Of a stretch of 64,000 nt of DNA, positions 13,109 through 26,181 are shown one piece after another (position 1 is the stretch's first letter; every line of letters starts with the position of its first letter). Under the pieces are notes generated by a model that was given only the letters and a program-made list of their open reading frames with translations, made no database searches and was not told the origin of the DNA. Origin of the DNA: Agrocybe praecox (Eukaryota; Basidiomycota; Agaricomycetes; Agaricales; Agrocybaceae); contig OZ024846.1 of NCBI GenBank assembly GCA_964017145.1, positions 2,170,001 through 2,234,000 on the forward strand, written 5' to 3'. The position numbers were made by a program, and so were the translations under genes.

Positions 13109-15042
13109 TTAATGAGTGGGCATCTGCATCTGCTGTTCAGGGTGATAAGAGCTCAGCCCAGCGGTTGATAGTCGACGAACTTTGGCTTTAATACCAGAAC
13201 TTCCACCACTGGAAACTGCGGCGGCTGACGCCGCTGGTAAATTCCCGGCGGCGGTATGGGCGCCTGTGGGTTGACTACTTGCAAGAGCATTAAAATTCGG
13301 TGATGGTGACTTTGTCTTCCCAGGCACCAGTCCCGACTCCGTTCTCCTGACAATTAGTGCACGGATCGCACCCAGCCACTTAATCTCGTCATCTTCGCTT
13401 GGTGCACACAGCAATAATGTGCGCTTGGTGGTGACGATTTTGAACGTGTGCGTACCACTACTAAGTTCATCAGCATCGCCTAACTGTGGAGGTGACGCGA
13501 CGGATGGTGTCGTAGGAACCTGGCGGTGAGCGTGTGAGGGTAGATCGTATTCCAAAGCGTCCAGAATGTCGTTGAAGGGAAATTGGCGGTGAGGTTTCGT
13601 ATCCTAAAAATATCATATTTAGCCTTTATGAGAGCGACAAAAAAAAAGAAGTGATAACCACAGACCATATGACTACCCGAGTAAAGGAGCTTTTCTCCTG
13701 TCAAGACGAACCACCGTTTTCGCCAGTTGCGACGTTTCGAGCCACATTTCATGAGATAGCCCGAGAGAATGACTTTGGTAGGGTCCTTTTGCGGAGGAGC
13801 AGCTTTGCTCGGGGATAGGGCAAATGCAGCCTGCGTCGGCGAAGCAGCGGAGTATCCCTGTTGCATCGAGGTGGTGGCGTCCTCTGAGTCCGATTCAGAC
13901 GTTACCGTATGTTGGCCATATGATGCAGGACCTTGGTTCGGCGATGTGGATATCGGGCCTGTCGTGATGGACCCTCTAGATGTCGACCTCGCGCCTTTGG
14001 GCTTGGGAACTGGGATTGGCGTAGCAGTTGATGTTTGGGTAGACGTTGCGAGCAAGGTTTGTCGAGCTTCTTCGATAGCCTTGACCCAGCTTTGAACTTC
14101 TTGAGGACTTGACGCTTGCAAATAGTATGTACGGGTTGGTGAGATTAGCCCAAATGTGTTGTCGTGTCTTTTTAGATTGACTTGGGTGCAAGAATGCACA
14201 TCGGAAAGTTCCAATAGTTGCAGTAGTTCATATTCTGCCGAGCTCTTGTAATATGCGATATGCGCCGGGCGCAGGACAAACCAACGCTTCTTCCATGTCT
14301 GTTGGAGGTAACGAAAGTAGGAAAACAGTGCATGGCAACGGTCAGTTTCTGACGTGATGGAAAAGACGAAGAATACGATAACAGATAGACACGAACCTTT
14401 CTTCTTTCTCCCTTTTTCGAAAGATAACCTGCTTTGATGACGCTCTCGTCGAGCGAGTTACGTGGCTTGGTGCTGGTGTCCGCAGCTTTCCAACCTCCTT
14501 CGACCGCGGGTTCGTCTTGTGAATCTTCCCCGCTGTCTGACCGTCTCTCAGCTATCGAAGAAAGTGGAGGCTGCGATGATGATGTCCCAACATATAAAGT
14601 CTGAATTTGACCGGCAAGGGGCGTCCCGCCGTCTGGGGTCAAGATAGAATCTGAGTCGGACTCTGTCCCAGAAACAAGGCCAGTAGAAGGATTGGCGACC
14701 TATCAAATGCACGTATCAAGTTGATGAGCGCGTAGCAGGACATGTTATTCATTAGGATGCACCTTGGCTCTCTCTTTAGAGACCGAATGGACTGATAATT
14801 TCCTCTGAATTTCCTGAGGAGTTGGGGGAGCAGCAGAAGGTGACATTTGAGCACTGCTGAATGCCTTGAAAAGCGCCAGAAGAGTTTGGTACGTATATTC
14901 TGTAAAATACAAATCAGAGCTGCTCAGTGTGTTGTCAAGTTACAAAAAAAATTGCTACAAGGACTGACCGTGAATGTGTGGCTGCAGTAGTAGCACCGCT
15001 AAGGCTAAGCGTGGAGTGACATCGATCTGAGGATGGTTCCAC
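13109..15042 (-). CDS. Tandem PH-domain protein
   Basis: Two pleckstrin-homology domains occur in one spliced protein, so it probably binds phosphoinositides or acts as a membrane-associated signalling adaptor. The first PH domain opens with AGYLSKKGERRK, then across an intron (14396-14299) TWKKRWFVLRP, and ends with the helix SPQEVQSWVKAIEEARQ. A Ser/Thr/Pro-rich linker follows. The second PH begins ILSGYLMKCGSKRRNWRKRW, is interrupted by an intron at 13675-13604, and ends near DDEIKWLGAIRALI. Upstream exons at 14700-14397 and 14899-14763, and one ending at 14969, encode a helical leader (LALAVLLLQP, then TYQTLLALFKAF). The true start is probably in a further upstream exon, because a TAG sits just before the last supported codons near 15043; that coordinate is approximate. 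Two PH domains recall yeast Opy1, but I cannot assign orthology. Confidence 0.8.
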
Positions 15043-15857
15043 TACACGTGACGTGACAGCATTTGACCACACAGCCACACCTTCGGCCCGTTCGAAATTT
15101 GTTCACCTTTTCTTTATTCTAAGTACCACTGATTTTATCTGTAATTTCGTGTGATTGACCTCTACACGCACAGATATCTTGATCTTCACATTATTCGGGA
15201 AGATCCTTGTCACCATCATTAGTTATCGCTTACTTTCGGCGCACTATTGACTCTTGAGGTCAGATTGCCAGTTTTCTTATGGGTTTCAGATCATCCGGGG
15301 AAGCAGTTCTTTCATAGAGGAGAGTATACCGTCTTGAATATAGATCATAAATACCATTTCTAGTTAGTTCTAGGGTAAACGACTAATTTCCGTCGTATGA
15401 AAGGTAGTTGAACGTGCCTCGCTATTGTATAGGTACCCAGGATGTCGCGGCCGCCGTAAAGTGTCTAGTATACGGTTGAGAAACAGCCACACAAGGTTTG
15501 GTCATAGCTCTTCCTGCTTTTCTCTCTTCCGTACTTGCAGTGAAAAATAATGCCTGGGGTGATGCTGTGCATTACTATATGGAAACTTGGGAAAGTTCGT
15601 TGGGAACGACTTTCTTGCAGGCCCCTTCAGTACAGCGTTCAGTTTAAGCTTTTCCTGCCAGCTTTCTTCCTCGTGTACCGCCTTTACTATTCACGCGAGC
15701 GGAGGTGGAGTGCTGCGTACTAGTAGGGATTGCGGAAGATAGGGGCTCTGAGCTGTCCAAACGGGGACATCACTAATTATAGATAACGATCAGATGTAAA
15801 TATGGGACTTTATCAACTTTATCGTCCCGCGTATTTTACATTTCTCATCTTACCATC
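15043..15857. promoter_or_regulatory. Divergent intergenic region (PH-domain gene / ACBP gene)
   Basis: This 0.8 kb region lies between two divergently transcribed genes and must hold both promoters and the missing first exon of the PH-domain gene. The ACBP start at 15858 is preceded by a pyrimidine-rich leader (TTTCTCATCTTACCATC). No specific binding site can be claimed. Confidence 0.4.
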
Positions 15858-16405
15858 ATGTCTGAAGCAAAGTTCGAGAAAGCCGTCGCCATTATTGGTG
15901 GACTTCCCAAAGATGGCCCTGTGAAGCCCTCACAGGAGGATCAGCTCTATGTGAGTACTCGAATCCGCCATTGAAAATTGCCCGGTTTGTCCTGATATAT
16001 AGGAAATACCCCTATAATAGTTCTATAAGTATTTCAAGCAAGGTGGGCATCGGAGAACGACAATCGCGGGGATCACTCATTGACATATCGACAGCTAAAG
16101 TTGGAGATAATACCACCACCCGCCCTGGCATGTTGGACTTCACTGGCAAGGCGAAATGGTTTGGATCTTGAATTGTTGATTTTCTTTCGCGTCTGAAAAA
16201 GTACGTTATGATAGGGATGCATGGACCTCCGTCAAGGGAATCTCCAAAGAAGAGGCTTACACCAAATATGTCGAGAAGCTCATTGAGGTATGACGCGATT
16301 CACAAGCAAATAATATTGGCTTTAAAATTCACATTTTTCAAGATTCTAAAAGCTGCCGGGGACGACCAGTCCAAGAAATATATTGATGAAATTGAGGCTG
16401 CTTAA
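15858..16405 (+). CDS. ACB1: Acyl-CoA-binding protein
   Basis: This is a small cytosolic carrier of long-chain acyl-CoA esters, supporting lipid synthesis and transport. Five exons (15858-15950, 16021-16042, 16095-16158, 16215-16287, 16343-16405) sum to 315 nt, or 104 residues. All introns have GT and AG ends and the phases join cleanly. Family hallmarks are the helix FEKAVAIIGGLP, then LYFYKYFKQATVGD (tyrosine- and lysine-rich acyl-CoA site), [20 protein letters not shown] (the conserved KWDAW-type helix 3) and a C-terminal helix YTKYVEKLIEILKAAG. The length is slightly above the typical 86-90 residues. Nothing is missing or truncated. Confidence 0.95.
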
Positions 16406-19400
16406 CTTTTTCAAATGTATCTTATACCATAACCCGATTCTCTTTTCGCGCAATCTGCTCTAACTCGCGAACATAAGGGCAAAGCCCAATCTTCCGACTT
16501 AAAAAGTTATGTTCTCGGATGCGATTTTTAAAAATTAGCGTCATTCAATCAAGATCTCTCCTTGGCTCACGCCCGCTCCATACACTGAATGCTTTGTCAA
16601 AAAGAAAATGTGGTTCTACTGCGGCTTTCTGTTGCAAAACCTCCGTTCGTTTCTTAAATGACTCAGCGCTTCTGAATGCTGGCGTCTGCGTTTGGCCAGA
16701 CCCCCGACACTCCCATGTTAGTTGGGAAATGAAAATAAGTTACGATTAAATATTGTACTTGTGACCGTGACGACAGTCACAGGCCTGTGGGTGCCACCAC
16801 CGAGTTGTCTCGACATTTGAGAATTCGAGCACTCCAAATGGACCAAAATCTAGTGGGAAACCTATTTTTGATCCAACAATAAACCATCTATCGTTTCTTA
16901 TCTGATCCACGTTTTTTTGGCTCGCTTTTGAGCTGTAACTTGGTTCGGCTGTAACCACCTCCCCCTCCTCGTTTATCAAGGTCTCAAGGTCAACATGCCG
17001 AACCAGACAGTACTTTGGTAAGGCGTATAAACGGAGATATAGAATCGATATACTCTCCAGCATTATTTAGAACAAGTTCTCCCACCATGTTTTCTGAACC
17101 CTTTGCACATACACGTTTCTAGATCAGAAGAATATTACTACATGGAGTTCAAAAGGAGACGGACGCCATGTTGTGATTGAGCGGAAGGACCCAATGACAG
17201 TGAAAAAGTTTTTTTGGATTCATTATATTCTCTAACCCATGCCCACGCAGATAGCCGGGTGTTACCAGCTGCATCGTCGACTTCTTTAACTTCATTATCA
17301 ACGCGCAGTCAAGAACAGACACCCTACTTCGAAGCTGCCGAGAAATATGGGCCTATACTTCTAGCAGCGCGCGCTGTTTAGCCTCCACAGATTGCCCACA
17401 ATCAAGTACTACTTACCCGAGAAGGTAAATTAGTGGTGACAAGGGACGAAACATTGCGATTGAGGTACGGCGCCCAGCATGGTCCGCATAGTGCATGATG
17501 GTATACTAATAAACCTTACAAGACGATTGTCCGCTGATCTGTGCATCTGTCAGAGCGATTTTCTGCGTAAGTGATCTACTTACTCACCAGTCTTCTAAGT
17601 TTAGCTCTAACAAAATGATATAATGTGCGGACTATCGTCGTATGATGCAGCCGGTATGTCAGACTCGCCCGCCACAAACAAAAACTCTACTCTAGAGATA
17701 TATAAACAAGCGTCCGTTGTGAATCCTCGCTCACACATAGCCGCCCAGCGTACCACCCCAAAAAGGAAATATTTTGGCGCTTTGAATTTGAAATATGCTT
17801 GAAATTTGAGCTCCGAACGCAAATGTCCCGGTCTGTCATACCCTGGAAACCTCAAAAAACTCAAGTAATTTATGCCCATTCTTTTGTTTTAGGATTTGCG
17901 GCGAAATTGACGAGGGGGCATCACGATCTTCAATTAAAAAGACGACTATCATCGACTTGGATCGAAATTCGACCCCATTGCAAGCGCGCAATTGCTAAAA
18001 CTCACCGCTCCGAGTTTCTATTGAAAATACGATCAAATAATGACATTATACCGACTGAAGTCTGACATTCGCCTTCTATTACCAAGTATTAGGCCCTTGC
18101 CATTTTCTTCTCGTCTTTAACAAGAAATATAGAAATAAATGAATTACTCACGGAATTACTGAAGTATTACGCTGACCAAAAGTTCGAAAGAATACAACTC
18201 CAACTGCCACCCTCTCCCACATTATCGGATATGACCATGCGCGCGCGGTTCAGATCCTGAGCGATTCGGCATGTTGCGAGTTTCAATCTCGGCATCGCAG
18301 AACGATTTTGGCTGGGTCCCGAGCCAAAGGACAAGTGAATGAGAGGTCGCAATATTCCAATCGAGGACGCCTCGATGCAGAATATATACACCGCGAAAGA
18401 ATTACCCAGATGCCGTTAAAATGGAATATCTAACTAGATTAAAAGGACTGTCACGCTCTGTGGGAAAGGGGGGGTCTCACCGTAAATCGAGGATGATCAT
18501 TCAATCGCCTGATCCAAGTACACCAACTGTCTCCTGTAGAAAGTCGTGGTCGTGTGTTACCGTAAGTCTCTGACTCATTTATGATTAGAATCGACCAATT
18601 GAAAAGACGCGAATACAAACCTTAACCGCGGACGCCACGACGGGAAGAAGAGCGTCGAGAATCTAATCGAACACGGGGCAATGATGAATCCGTTTATCCG
18701 TGACGAATTAGGTGTCGATAATTGGGATAAGAAATAGAAAAGAAACGGCTTTCTTGTGCGGGATTCTTTGCTTCTACCTGCGATTCGCAAGTACAGCGTA
18801 CTCCTGCGATTCCGCTTTGACGCAACGGACGCACAGCAATCGTGTAAGCTCTCGTGTAAGGGCCTCCTTGTATTTTGTGTCGGCTGACCTGATATAACTT
18901 TAAATGATAAGGTGTTTCTCTGGACGTATGGAGTTGAATGGGGGGCCGAGATTAGAATAGCGCATAGCATATGCACTGGTGAAAAATAGAAGGTCGAGTC
19001 ACCAGGATCCTCCGGCAGAAGCAAGGCGACTGCGCGTTCAGAGTTTTGGGGTTACTGAAGTGCTCCTTTCCCACAAGAGACGTGGGTTGGGTTTTCTGGG
19101 GTGATACCCATTTCACAGAGCAGTGCCCATAGCCCAGTGCCCATACCCATCCATTACTAGCCGTAGCAGAGGCCCACTTTGACGGATGAGGAGAACACAC
19201 AGAATTAATACAGAGTTCGAACATTATATTGAAACTGTCTAATGGCAAACACATTTTGAGATGGAGCCAGACCCAAGAGAGGACATCAAATTGCAGGAAA
19301 TCGTTCAATACGGCAATGCCCCTTGATACGATTTCCTTCAATTTTTGCACTCTAGGGTACGGATCCACACCACATTGCGATACTTATGCCTGCAGATTCC

Positions 19401-19839
19401 AAGGCAATCCAGATAGATCGTACGACGAAGAGAAAGAGTGAAGCCAGTAGCCTGAGGTGCGATGGTCAGTGGTGGTGGGAGACAAGAAGGAATTGTTGAT
19501 GGTGATGGTTGTAATCTGATCTCGTGAACGGAAGCATTGACCAGGGTTTAGGGTTGGAAAAGGCGCCGGTGGTAGGGTCAGGAAAGCGCCCCGAAGCGCT
19601 AGCTAAGGCGCCTATCAAAAGGCGCGCGTCAAGTATATCATCATCAATTTATCATGAAATCACACTAGGGGTAGTGTTCCTGAATAAGTTGCGGTTGTTA
19701 TGTTCTATATATCCACTATGCACCCTTAGTGGGTATCGATATTATACAGATATAGGTCAATAAATTATTCTAAAGAAATATTAGTATACAGGTCTAGAGT
19801 TGGGGATTGTAAGGAGTGCAATAAATAAGAGTCGAAAAC
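16406..19839. other. Gene-poor 3.4 kb region
   Basis: No recognisable gene was found. Open frames of 60-149 codons occur on both strands (for example 18575-19024 and 18952-19368 on the minus strand), but none shows a known motif or a convincing exon chain. Near 19540-19625 there is a GC-rich patch with repeated GGCGCC/GCGC words (AAGGCGCC, AAAGCGCC, AAGGCGCGC). A 105-codon minus frame at 16746-17063 is listed separately. The stretch may contain decayed mobile DNA or the long 3' flank of the exoribonuclease gene ending at 19840. Confidence 0.4.
16746..17063 (-). CDS. Hypothetical 105-residue ORF
   Basis: An uninterrupted frame starts at a true ATG (17063-17061). Its composition looks protein-like: HVDLETLINEEGEVV, then RNDRWFIVGSKIGF, and a tail with WWHPQACDCRHGHKY. 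I do not recognise the family, there is no signal peptide, and neighbouring sequence offers no obvious further exon. It may be a remnant exon of a decayed gene or chance; the support is only its length and its mixed, non-repetitive composition. Confidence 0.2.
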   Translation of the reverse strand: MLESISILYLRLYALPKYCLVRHVDLETLINEEGEVVTAEPSYSSKASQKNVDQIRNDRWFIVGSKIGFPLDFGPFGVLEFSNVETTRWWHPQACDCRHGHKYNI

Positions 19840-22800
19840 TCATAGACTGTCTTCGTGCAGGGTAACAATCATACACATCCTCTTGATACCAAGGTCTATC
19901 GATTTCAATTTGACGAAAACCTGGGTTCCGACGGCCAGATCGCGTCTCCCGACAGGCATGTCCTCGAGTTTTGCGAGAATACCTAAATCAGGCAGCAAAA
20001 CGGGCACAGTGGGGGTATTAAAGAACACATCGTGCTTGACCGGTCCTTGCGTCCAAGCTGTTAATCGCTGTAAAGGTTCGATAGAAGAGCCCTCCCGTGA
20101 TTCTATGAGGCGTTTGATAAACAAGAGCGCATGATACTCTTCCTCTCCTTTATGAATCTTTTTCTGCATCACGGATTTCGACTCGAATTCTGTCAACAGG
20201 TATTCGAGGTCCGATTCACTGAACGGCAGTCTAGAGGATGGGCCTTTCAGAATATGTTGGAGTTGCCAGTGAGCCACCATGTCTTCAAACCTACGCAACG
20301 GAGATGTTGAACGAACGTAACCTTCTCCTTTTGGTACTCCAAGGGCGTAATGAGCGGCAGGCTCTAAGGTAAATTGGCCAACGGGATTGAGTTGAAGGTG
20401 TTTAACAAGCTCTTGCGTTGGCACACCACCCCGAGCCGACTGCAAGGTAGACAATATTTGCATCGACTGTTCAGAAATGATGGCTGGATCCATGGAGCGA
20501 CGGATCATAGGTACACCATTATCCAGAAACGTTCGCGACGACACACGGTTCGCCAGTTTCATCATTTCAGCTACAAGTTGACGCGATCCCTGTATTTGGT
20601 CATGGGTATCGTAGACAGTGTAAACAGACTCCGGGTATCCATTGAATAGGGAACCCTGTAATGAGGGTATGACCATATCTGCCGGTGTCTTACTTTTGTA
20701 ATCCACTTTACACACAGCTCGGCTGAAAATGATAACGCCTGATTTATGGATTTTCTCGGCCTGTAGGTCGGCCAACCGTTGCAAAATTTTGAGATCGGCA
20801 ACATCTTCTGCACTCAAGGCCTTTCCTGGCATGAGTTGTTCACTGCCGCCAAAAGGGAATTTTTTCGGTATTGGTTTGAACCCGAGAGCGTCATCCACGT
20901 CTTGATACGAGGTTTTCCGGATATTGCGAATGATTCCAGCGCGCACTTTGTAGTCCATCATATTACCATTCTTATCCAGCTTGATGCTGAAAGACATGGC
21001 TTTTGTGGGTCGCTTGTCTCCCACTTCGTTCAATGATAAGGGATGTTTGTCATCATGGACTAAGGCGTTAGGCCAGAGGGGATATGTTTTGTGTGCGAAG
21101 TAAAAAGTGCTGTATCGGTCCCTAGCTAATCTGGCCAGAGCGTGACCTGGAGGTATGACGCTTGTAGGATCTGCAACGTGAACATGGACCCAGTAGTTAT
21201 CTGGTTCATTGGGTATTCGTTCCAAGGAAACAGCGTCATCCAGTTCTTCAGCAGTTGGATCATCGATGACGAAAGTCCTCAAATCTCCAAAATCATGTCG
21301 CACTGAATCCAGAGGATCTTCAGGTAGGAAATCCATTGGGCCCAGTACCATACCAGCTTTGGCTCGAGACTTCATGCTTGCCTTCATGATGGCATTGGCA
21401 TCAGAATCCAGGGTCTTCTTCTGTGTAAAATCGCCATATGGATTGACGCCTTTCATGAGTTCGAATGGATCAAACCATCGAGATATAACTCCTAATTTTG
21501 TTAAAAGCTCCTGGGTAGTCGCGTCGGTAACATGGCCCTTTGGCTGAAGGATACTTTTCAAGAGACTGGTGCGTGAGACTGCATATGGGTCCGTCTGATT
21601 CGATTGCGTCGGCTGCATCGAACGAAGAAGGAAACGAAGGAAGATTTGGTCGGTTTCATTCCACTGGACTTTGGCGGGTTTCTGACTCATGGGTCCTGTA
21701 TCCTTGCCCTTGTTCTCGGCGTATCCTTTAACAACGGCGATAGCTTTTTTTATGAAGGTTTCATAAACTGAGTCGGGGACATTATCTTCGTGATATTCCC
21801 GAATATATTCACGTACCGCAAGGATTTCTTGGACATCCCTTCGTGGTCGTACAGCGAACTGCTGAGTTTTGAGGTATCCATGAGTGACCACATATCTCAA
21901 TGAGTTGTCCATGAGATATTTATGTGTCATATAGTAATCCATGAATGTTGGGTCGTCGTAGAGCAAGTCAGTGACGTATTTAACTGTCGTCGTCCCCCAT
22001 TTTGTTGGGTCCCCGGCCATGACTTCAACGTAGATATTCATAGGTCGTTGTTGTAAGCCGGCTGCTCGTCTGTCGACTCTTGATGTCAATGCTCGAAGAC
22101 TCTTTAGAGCTTCCACCCGAGCCATAGTCATTTGAGGAGTAGGCATGTGTGTGGTGCCACATTGCTCAGCAAGGTTTGCAGAAACCAAGTTTGGGATAGA
22201 AAAATAGACGTCGACTCGGTAATGATTGACTATTTGACCTCTTTCAGTGAGAGTTAATACCGTCCATCTTTGGTTGGCTACGTGTTCTCCCAAAACAATG
22301 CCTTGTACGACTGATCCGTTTCTAAAATATGATATGTCCCCATGGTAGATCGAAACATACAAAGTGAAGCTTACCTCCTGACTTCTACAAATGTACCAGG
22401 AGTAAATCCCATCCTTCCACCATGTTCCTCCATGCCAAATCCACTATCCAGAAAAGATTCCCCAGAGTCCAGCATGTCCAAGACTGGCATATGCCCATTA
22501 TTCTGGGCTACGTGCTGAGGCTTCTCGACCGGGGGCTTTGAGGTTGGTTCGGGTTTTGAGATTGGTTCGAGTTTTTTAACAGAAGCAGAAGCAGGCACAC
22601 CAGAGGTTGGTTTGGGTTTTGAGGTTGGTTCAGAAGCAGAAGCAGGCACAACACGCTTCGCTTTGATTTTGGGACCACGCGTTTTATATTCTCTCGGGGG
22701 TCTTTCCTCCTTTGATGTTTCTGCCTGCTTTGAAAATCCAGCCTGTGGTCCAGTCGATAAAGTAGTCAGTTGGCGCGCATTTTGGGGAAGTATCTTCGTG

Positions 22801-22847
22801 GCTCCAGAGCATTGAGACAGAGTCGAACGAAAGCAATGACGGTGCAT
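19840..22847 (-). CDS. DSS1: Mitochondrial RNase II/RNB-family exoribonuclease (Dss1-like)
   Basis: This is probably a 3'-5' exoribonuclease, the nuclease component of the mitochondrial degradosome, which in yeast partners the helicase Suv3. The ATG at 22847 begins MHRHCFRSTLSQ, an arginine-rich, acid-free leader typical of mitochondrial import, then a low-complexity Lys/Pro/Ser linker. One short intron (22374-22322) joins VEVRR to NGSVVQG. The large exon holds the RNB domain: FVIDDPTAEELDDAVSLER (metal-binding acidic cluster), WVHVHVADPTSVI, YSTFYFAHKTYPLWP, KAMSFSIKLD, and MIRRSMDP, then GVPKGEGYVRSTSPLRRFED, the conserved C-terminal RNB motif. A short beta-rich tail follows (VGTQVFVKLKSIDLGIKRM, S1-like). 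Length is about 985 residues. The second acidic position of the cluster is Glu rather than Asp. The gene is divergent from the oxidoreductase that starts 626 bp away. Confidence 0.88.
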
Positions 22848-23472
22848 CGTTCTTAGTTATAACGCGGAAGACAGGCTACAGCAAACCAAAATTTCGACAG
22901 CAGCACCGGTGACCCCGGACCGACGTTTGAGTGGCTGTGCATCTAATCAAGTCGACTTCAAAGGACACTCACTGCTCCAAGTCCCCCCACAACCACAGGA
23001 CATCAGACAGACTCGAGTACAATGCAATAAAAAACGAAATACGACGCACTCGTGGAGGTTCACGATCAGAATAAGTTCCAGAAAATAACAAACGAAGGAT
23101 TTAGACGGACTAAAACGTCTGAAATTTGTTGGAAGTTTGAACGACTTTCGGCGGCTTTTTGTGAGTACTCCAGTACCCCCGGGCCCCAAGACATACATAC
23201 ATGTAAGGATTTACATAGGACAACGAATGATCAGAAAAATTGGAAATTGGATTGATCACACGTCCGCTTCAAGTCCACTTCCCCAGACTCGGCGGCCATG
23301 ACTTTAGGGTTTCCCACAACACTTGTCACTAATATAACTATAGAATGAATCAAGATGCGCATGATATTCTCCACGACCCTATAACATCTCCAATATTCAA
23401 CGTTCAATCTCCATCATAGATTTTTGTTTCTTTCAGTGCCTTTTGACTCTTTCCTCTCACCTCTTTCGCAGT
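22848..23472. promoter_or_regulatory. Shared divergent promoter region (exoribonuclease / GMC oxidoreductase)
   Basis: This 0.6 kb stretch separates the start codons of two divergently transcribed genes, so both promoters must lie in it. The side facing the oxidoreductase has an AT-rich stretch (AATATAACTATAGAATG) and a CT-rich leader before the ATG at 23473. No gene is seen in it. Confidence 0.45.
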
Positions 23473-26123
23473 ATGTCAAATGCACTCGCAACTATTCCCG
23501 GCGCTTTACAAGCTCTCCTTGAGCATCTGAACATTCGACTCGATAGTCTTTCTCCGACGACCAGGACACTCCTTGTTTCTGGAGCCGCTCTAGCAATTGT
23601 CCTTCGCCTATGCATCAGTGGTAAATCGAGCAAGAAACGAGGTTACGTTTCCAATCTAGACACTGTAGGAAGACGCGTCGGAACAGCTAGTGCTACTATT
23701 GGGGTGGATGGCGAATATGATATTATCATTGTTGGGGGAGGTAAGTGCTGTTTTGCAGGATATGCATCGAGTTGTCGTTTATTTTACGTGCCACAGGAAC
23801 TTCCGGATGTGCTTTGGCCGCTCGACTGTCTGAGGATCCTAACATTCGAGTGTTGTTACTTGAAGCTGGCGGAAGGTTAGTCACGTATCCAAAACATCCT
23901 CTGTGCCTATTGATTTGGATTTAGTGGTAAGGCCCTTAAAGATAGCAGCACTCCTGCTGGGTTCGGTCGCCTTCTTTATAATGCAAAGCATGTACACCCG
24001 CTTAGGACAGAACCTCAAACGGCCGCTGGTGGAAAGCAGAACTTTTGGCCTCGAGGTGCGTTCTGCGATGATGAACATAGACTGTTGTATCTCTGACGAG
24101 CGTTGCCAGCTAAAATGCTTGGTGGATGTAAGTTTAATTCGTCTGTGATCTTTTGAATCATGCTAAACTGCTATAGGCTCTTCCATCAATGCCCAAATGT
24201 AAGTGAAATGACTCTTCACAAGGTGTTGAAGTTCGTCGACTCACACAAAAACAAAACAGGGCACAATATGGTGCATTTGGGGACTTTGATCAATGGGCAT
24301 CATATATCAAAGATGATTCCTGGTCATGGAAGAACATCGCGAAATATTTCCGGAAATTCGAGGCATACCAACCTCACCCTGATTATCCCCTCGTCGATAC
24401 CACCTCGAGGGGTCTGTCTGGACCCGTGCATGTAGGATATCACAACACTGTTACTGATGCCAGCCGCGCATTTGTGAAAGCCTGCACAGCTGTCGGTATC
24501 CCCTTCGTAGCTGACTTTAATGGAAAAGAGGGCACGATCGGCGTTAGTCGAATCAGTAAGCACTTAATTTATGCAACTCTCATGAACAGCTGGACTAAGC
24601 TCATCTTACAGTGACCTACGTTGACAAGAATTATAAACGTGTTTCTGCTGAGACGGCGTATTTGACGCCGGATGCGCTTGCAAGACCTAATCTGACAGTT
24701 GCTATCAACGCGACTGCGACGCGTGTTTTGTTTGATACCACCACGCAGTCCAAGCCCAGAGCTATTGGAGTCGAATTCGGAAATGTGGAAGGTGGTCCGA
24801 AATGGGAGGCCTTTGCGAAGAAGGAAGTGATACTTTCGTAAGACCCTTTTCTTTTTGAGTTTGTAGCTCTAATTCTCATATTTTCTTCGTTTGCGTAGAG
24901 GAGGTGCTGTGCATTCTCCACACGTAAAGACATTCATTTTTTTTTGCACTGTCCAAGTCTAACCATAGTTGTTTCCAGATACTTCTACTCTCTGGTGTAG
25001 GCGATGCTTCAGAGTTAAAGGCACAAGGAATATCTCCGATCGTGAACCTTCCAGGGGTAGGCAAGCGTTTGGTCGATCATCCGGTTGTCGACCTTTACTT
25101 CAAGGACAAGTTGAACGCTTCTCCCAGATATCTGAAGCCTAGTTCTTTAAGCGACGTTGGAAAGTTATTGAAGGCAGTAATCCAATATAGGGCAGGCAAA
25201 GGAGGCCCGTTAGCAATGAATGTATGTTTCGTTTATAAAATACTAAAGTTACAGCTTGCTTACTTGCGATGGTACAGTTTGGTGAATCTGCAGCGTTTGT
25301 ACGGTCTGATGACCCGCTATTATTCCCGCAAGCTTCGTATCCCGAAAAGTTGACGGATAGCACGTCAGCAGCGGATTCTCCGGACTTAGAGATTTTTTCA
25401 ACGCCGTTCGCATATAAGGAACATGGCAAAGTGGGCTTTGATGTTCACACCTTTGCTTTGCACGTTTATTTATTACGGTATGGTGGAGCACTAATGATTG
25501 CACTGAAAAATGTGACTCACTTATCCGGACTGTCTGTAACAGCCCAACGAGCCACGGTACTGTGCTGTTGAAGTCTTCCAATCCTTGGGTGCAACCCAGC
25601 GTTAATCCCAAGTAAGATTGAATGCACATGTCGTCATTGTGCGGCGGCTAATCATCGAGGACGTTCGGTTTAGTTACATCACGACACGCGAGGATCTTGG
25701 CAAGCTCGTTAGGGGGGTGCGCCTGTGCCTGAAGATTGCACAAGCTGAACCACTTGCCTCTCTCCTTGATAGTACCTTCACGCGAGAGGATTTGGATCAT
25801 GAACTGCATCTCTGCACTGATGAAGAGCTCGAAAAGCTGATTCGCGAGAGGGTGGAGACGGTATATCACCCGGCCTCGACATGCCGGATGGCACCATTAA
25901 AAGAAGAGGGCGTGGTAGATGCGAATCTGCGTGTGTATGGCGTAGATAGGTTACGGGTGTGCGATGCTAGCGTGTTTCCATGGATTATTTCTGGCCACAC
26001 GGTATGTTTCTACCTATCTGTGAAAAAAGGCCGTTTTTCTGACGGATGAGATAGGCCGGAGCATGCTTTGGAATTGCAGAAAAGCTAGCAGAGGAAATTA
26101 AGATTGAATGTAATGCAAAGTAG
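23473..26123 (+). CDS. GMC-family FAD oxidoreductase, membrane-anchored
   Basis: This is a glucose-methanol-choline family flavoenzyme that oxidises alcohol groups; the substrate cannot be read from sequence. Thirteen exons (first 23473-23740, last 26055-26123) sum to 1974 nt, 657 residues, with all GT-AG joins in phase. An N-terminal hydrophobic segment (LLVSGAALAIVLRLCIS) suggests a membrane anchor. Motifs in order: YDIIIVGGGTSGCALAARL with LLLEAGG (ADP-binding Rossmann fold), the GMC signature MLGGCSSINAQ, SGGAVHSPHILLLSGVG (second GMC signature), and near the C-terminus YHPASTCRM and SGHTAGACFG, which carry the conserved His-Pro and second active-site His. Several exons are tiny (18, 22 and 25 nt), normal for basidiomycetes but easily missed by gene finders. 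The chosen ATG (23473) is the first in frame. The stop lies close upstream of the RhoGAP reading frame. Confidence 0.93.
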
Positions 26124-26181
26124 ACAGAATAGGAGAAATCTAATCTAATCGAGTCAGAGAAACCAAAGTAGCAGTGTAGGA

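Noticed and set aside
19524..19625. Telomere-like TTTAGGGTT word with GGCGCC repeats
   Set aside because: It is a single occurrence, not an array, and single-copy genes lie on both sides, so it is not a telomere or internal telomeric repeat.
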